DNA of 8,573 nucleotides. Origin: Alphaproteobacteria bacterium. GTDB taxonomy: Bacteria > Pseudomonadota > Alphaproteobacteria > Rhizobiales > Xanthobacteraceae. Positions 6,668 to 8,573 of the stretch are shown here, piece by piece (within the stretch, counting starts at the first letter, position 1; every line of letters begins with the position of its first letter). The notes beneath the pieces are model-generated. The model was given only the letters and a program-made list of their open reading frames with translations. It did no database searches and was not told where the DNA came from. The stretch spans positions 1-8,573 of the forward strand of contig VAZL01000528.1 in assembly GCA_005883445.1 (NCBI GenBank), in the 5' to 3' direction. The position numbers and the translations under genes were made by a program.

Positions 6668-7318
6668 TCATGACCTCGGCTTTGTAAGCACAACGTGCGT
6701 GGCGTTCGTCGTGGGAGCGTGCTCGCTGCACTCATAACCGAGCTTGGCTGCATCGATACCGGCGAGAAGGTGTTCCCCGGAGCCGAGGAGGACCGGGGAA
6801 ATGGCGAGGTGCATCTCATCGATGAGTCCCGCGCGCAGGTATTGCCGGATTGTCGCGACGCCGCCGCCCAGCCGGACGTCTTGATCATTCGCGGCTTCGC
6901 TGGCGCGTTTCAGTGCAGCGTGGATGCCATCGGTGACGAAGTGGAAGGTGGTGCCGCCGTTCATGGTGATCGATGTCCGGGGGTGGTTGGTGAGCACGAA
7001 GACGGGGGTGTGGTACGGCGGGTCGTCGCCCCACCATCCCTTCCAGCTCTCGTCGGGCCAGGGTCCCCGGATCGGCCCGAACATGTTTCGGCCCATGATC
7101 CACGCTCCGATATTGCTGAACCCGCGCGCCGCGAAGTCGTCGTCGATGCCTGTCGTGCCGCCGTCACTTCCAAACATCTGCCGAAACGTACGGGTGGCGA
7201 AGGCCCATTCGTGCAATGCAACGCCGCCGACGCCGAGCGGGTTGTGGACGTCCTGGTTGGGCCCAGCGCCGTAGCCGTCGAGTGATATGCTGAAGCCATG
7301 GACGCGAAGCTTGGGCAT
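6668..7318 (-). CDS. Dihydrofolate reductase family protein (RibD C-terminal domain)
   Basis: This 216-residue cytoplasmic protein has the fold shared by dihydrofolate reductase and the reductase half of RibD, and probably reduces a small molecule with NADPH. Visible landmarks are the N-terminal strand with SISLDGY at 10-16, WIMGRNMFGPIRGPW at 73-87, the strand PVFVLTNHPR at 105-114, and the C-terminal nucleotide-binding part VRLGGGVATIRQYLRAGLID at 148-167 followed by MHLAISPVLLGSGEHLL. These match the widespread uncharacterised RibD_C proteins; the true folate or riboflavin enzymes are less similar, so I do not assign a pathway. It begins 32 bases after the asnS stop on the same strand and may be read through from asnS. 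The ribosome-binding site before the ATG is weak. An adjacent housekeeping gene gives no functional clue. Confidence 0.9.
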   Translation of the reverse strand: MPKLRVHGFSISLDGYGAGPNQDVHNPLGVGGVALHEWAFATRTFRQMFGSDGGTTGIDDDFAARGFSNIGAWIMGRNMFGPIRGPWPDESWKGWWGDDPPYHTPVFVLTNHPRTSITMNGGTTFHFVTDGIHAALKRASEAANDQDVRLGGGVATIRQYLRAGLIDEMHLAISPVLLGSGEHLLAGIDAAKLGYECSEHAPTTNATHVVLTKPRS

Positions 7319-7350
7319 GGATAGGGCCTGCTGTTTGCACTAGCTCAGCG

Positions 7351-8573
<1,223 letters not shown>

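Noticed and set aside
5323..6888. 521-residue - strand reading frame spanning the cupin start, the Bug-type gene and part of the RibD-like gene
   Set aside because: It has Arg-rich, low-complexity composition typical of an alternate frame in high-GC DNA and overlaps three genes with clear family motifs.

Overview
The window is high-GC, gene-dense DNA whose codon use and protein sequences suggest an alphaproteobacterium, probably a Rhizobiales member near Bradyrhizobium or its relatives. That placement is an impression from protein resemblance, not a computed assignment. Both edges cut through genes. No intergenic stretch exceeds 300 bases. I see no tRNA, rRNA, CRISPR array or insertion sequence.

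The left half (1 to 4892) is read on the + strand. It holds the C-terminal 773 residues of a P3A-type proton-pumping ATPase, then, 14 bases after its stop, a PPK2-family polyphosphate kinase, then a SulP anion transporter with a STAS domain. The SulP gene has lost its normal 5' end: recognisable SulP sequence continues in frame upstream of the first ATG, runs into unrelated sequence and has no usable start. It is probably a pseudogene or a truncated remnant. The pump and the kinase look like an operon that could link polyphosphate-derived nucleotide regeneration to ATP-driven proton export. SulP transporters are often ion-coupled, so the three genes make sense as an energy, pH and anion module.

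The right half (4959 to 8573) is read on the - strand and meets the left half tail to tail. In transcription order it holds asnS (asparaginyl-tRNA synthetase, 5' end outside the window), a RibD/dihydrofolate-reductase-fold protein 32 bases later, a Bug/TctC-type periplasmic solute-binding protein after a 197-base gap, and a small exported cupin after a further 159-base gap. The Bug protein appears to carry an in-frame internal deletion of about 20 to 25 residues in its N-terminal lobe. No TctA or TctB membrane gene is present.

The points most worth a second look are the pump/polyphosphate-kinase pairing, the decapitated SulP gene with a signal-peptide-like fragment abutting it out of frame, the shortened Bug protein, and an acidic residue in membrane helix M5 of the pump where relatives usually have a basic one.
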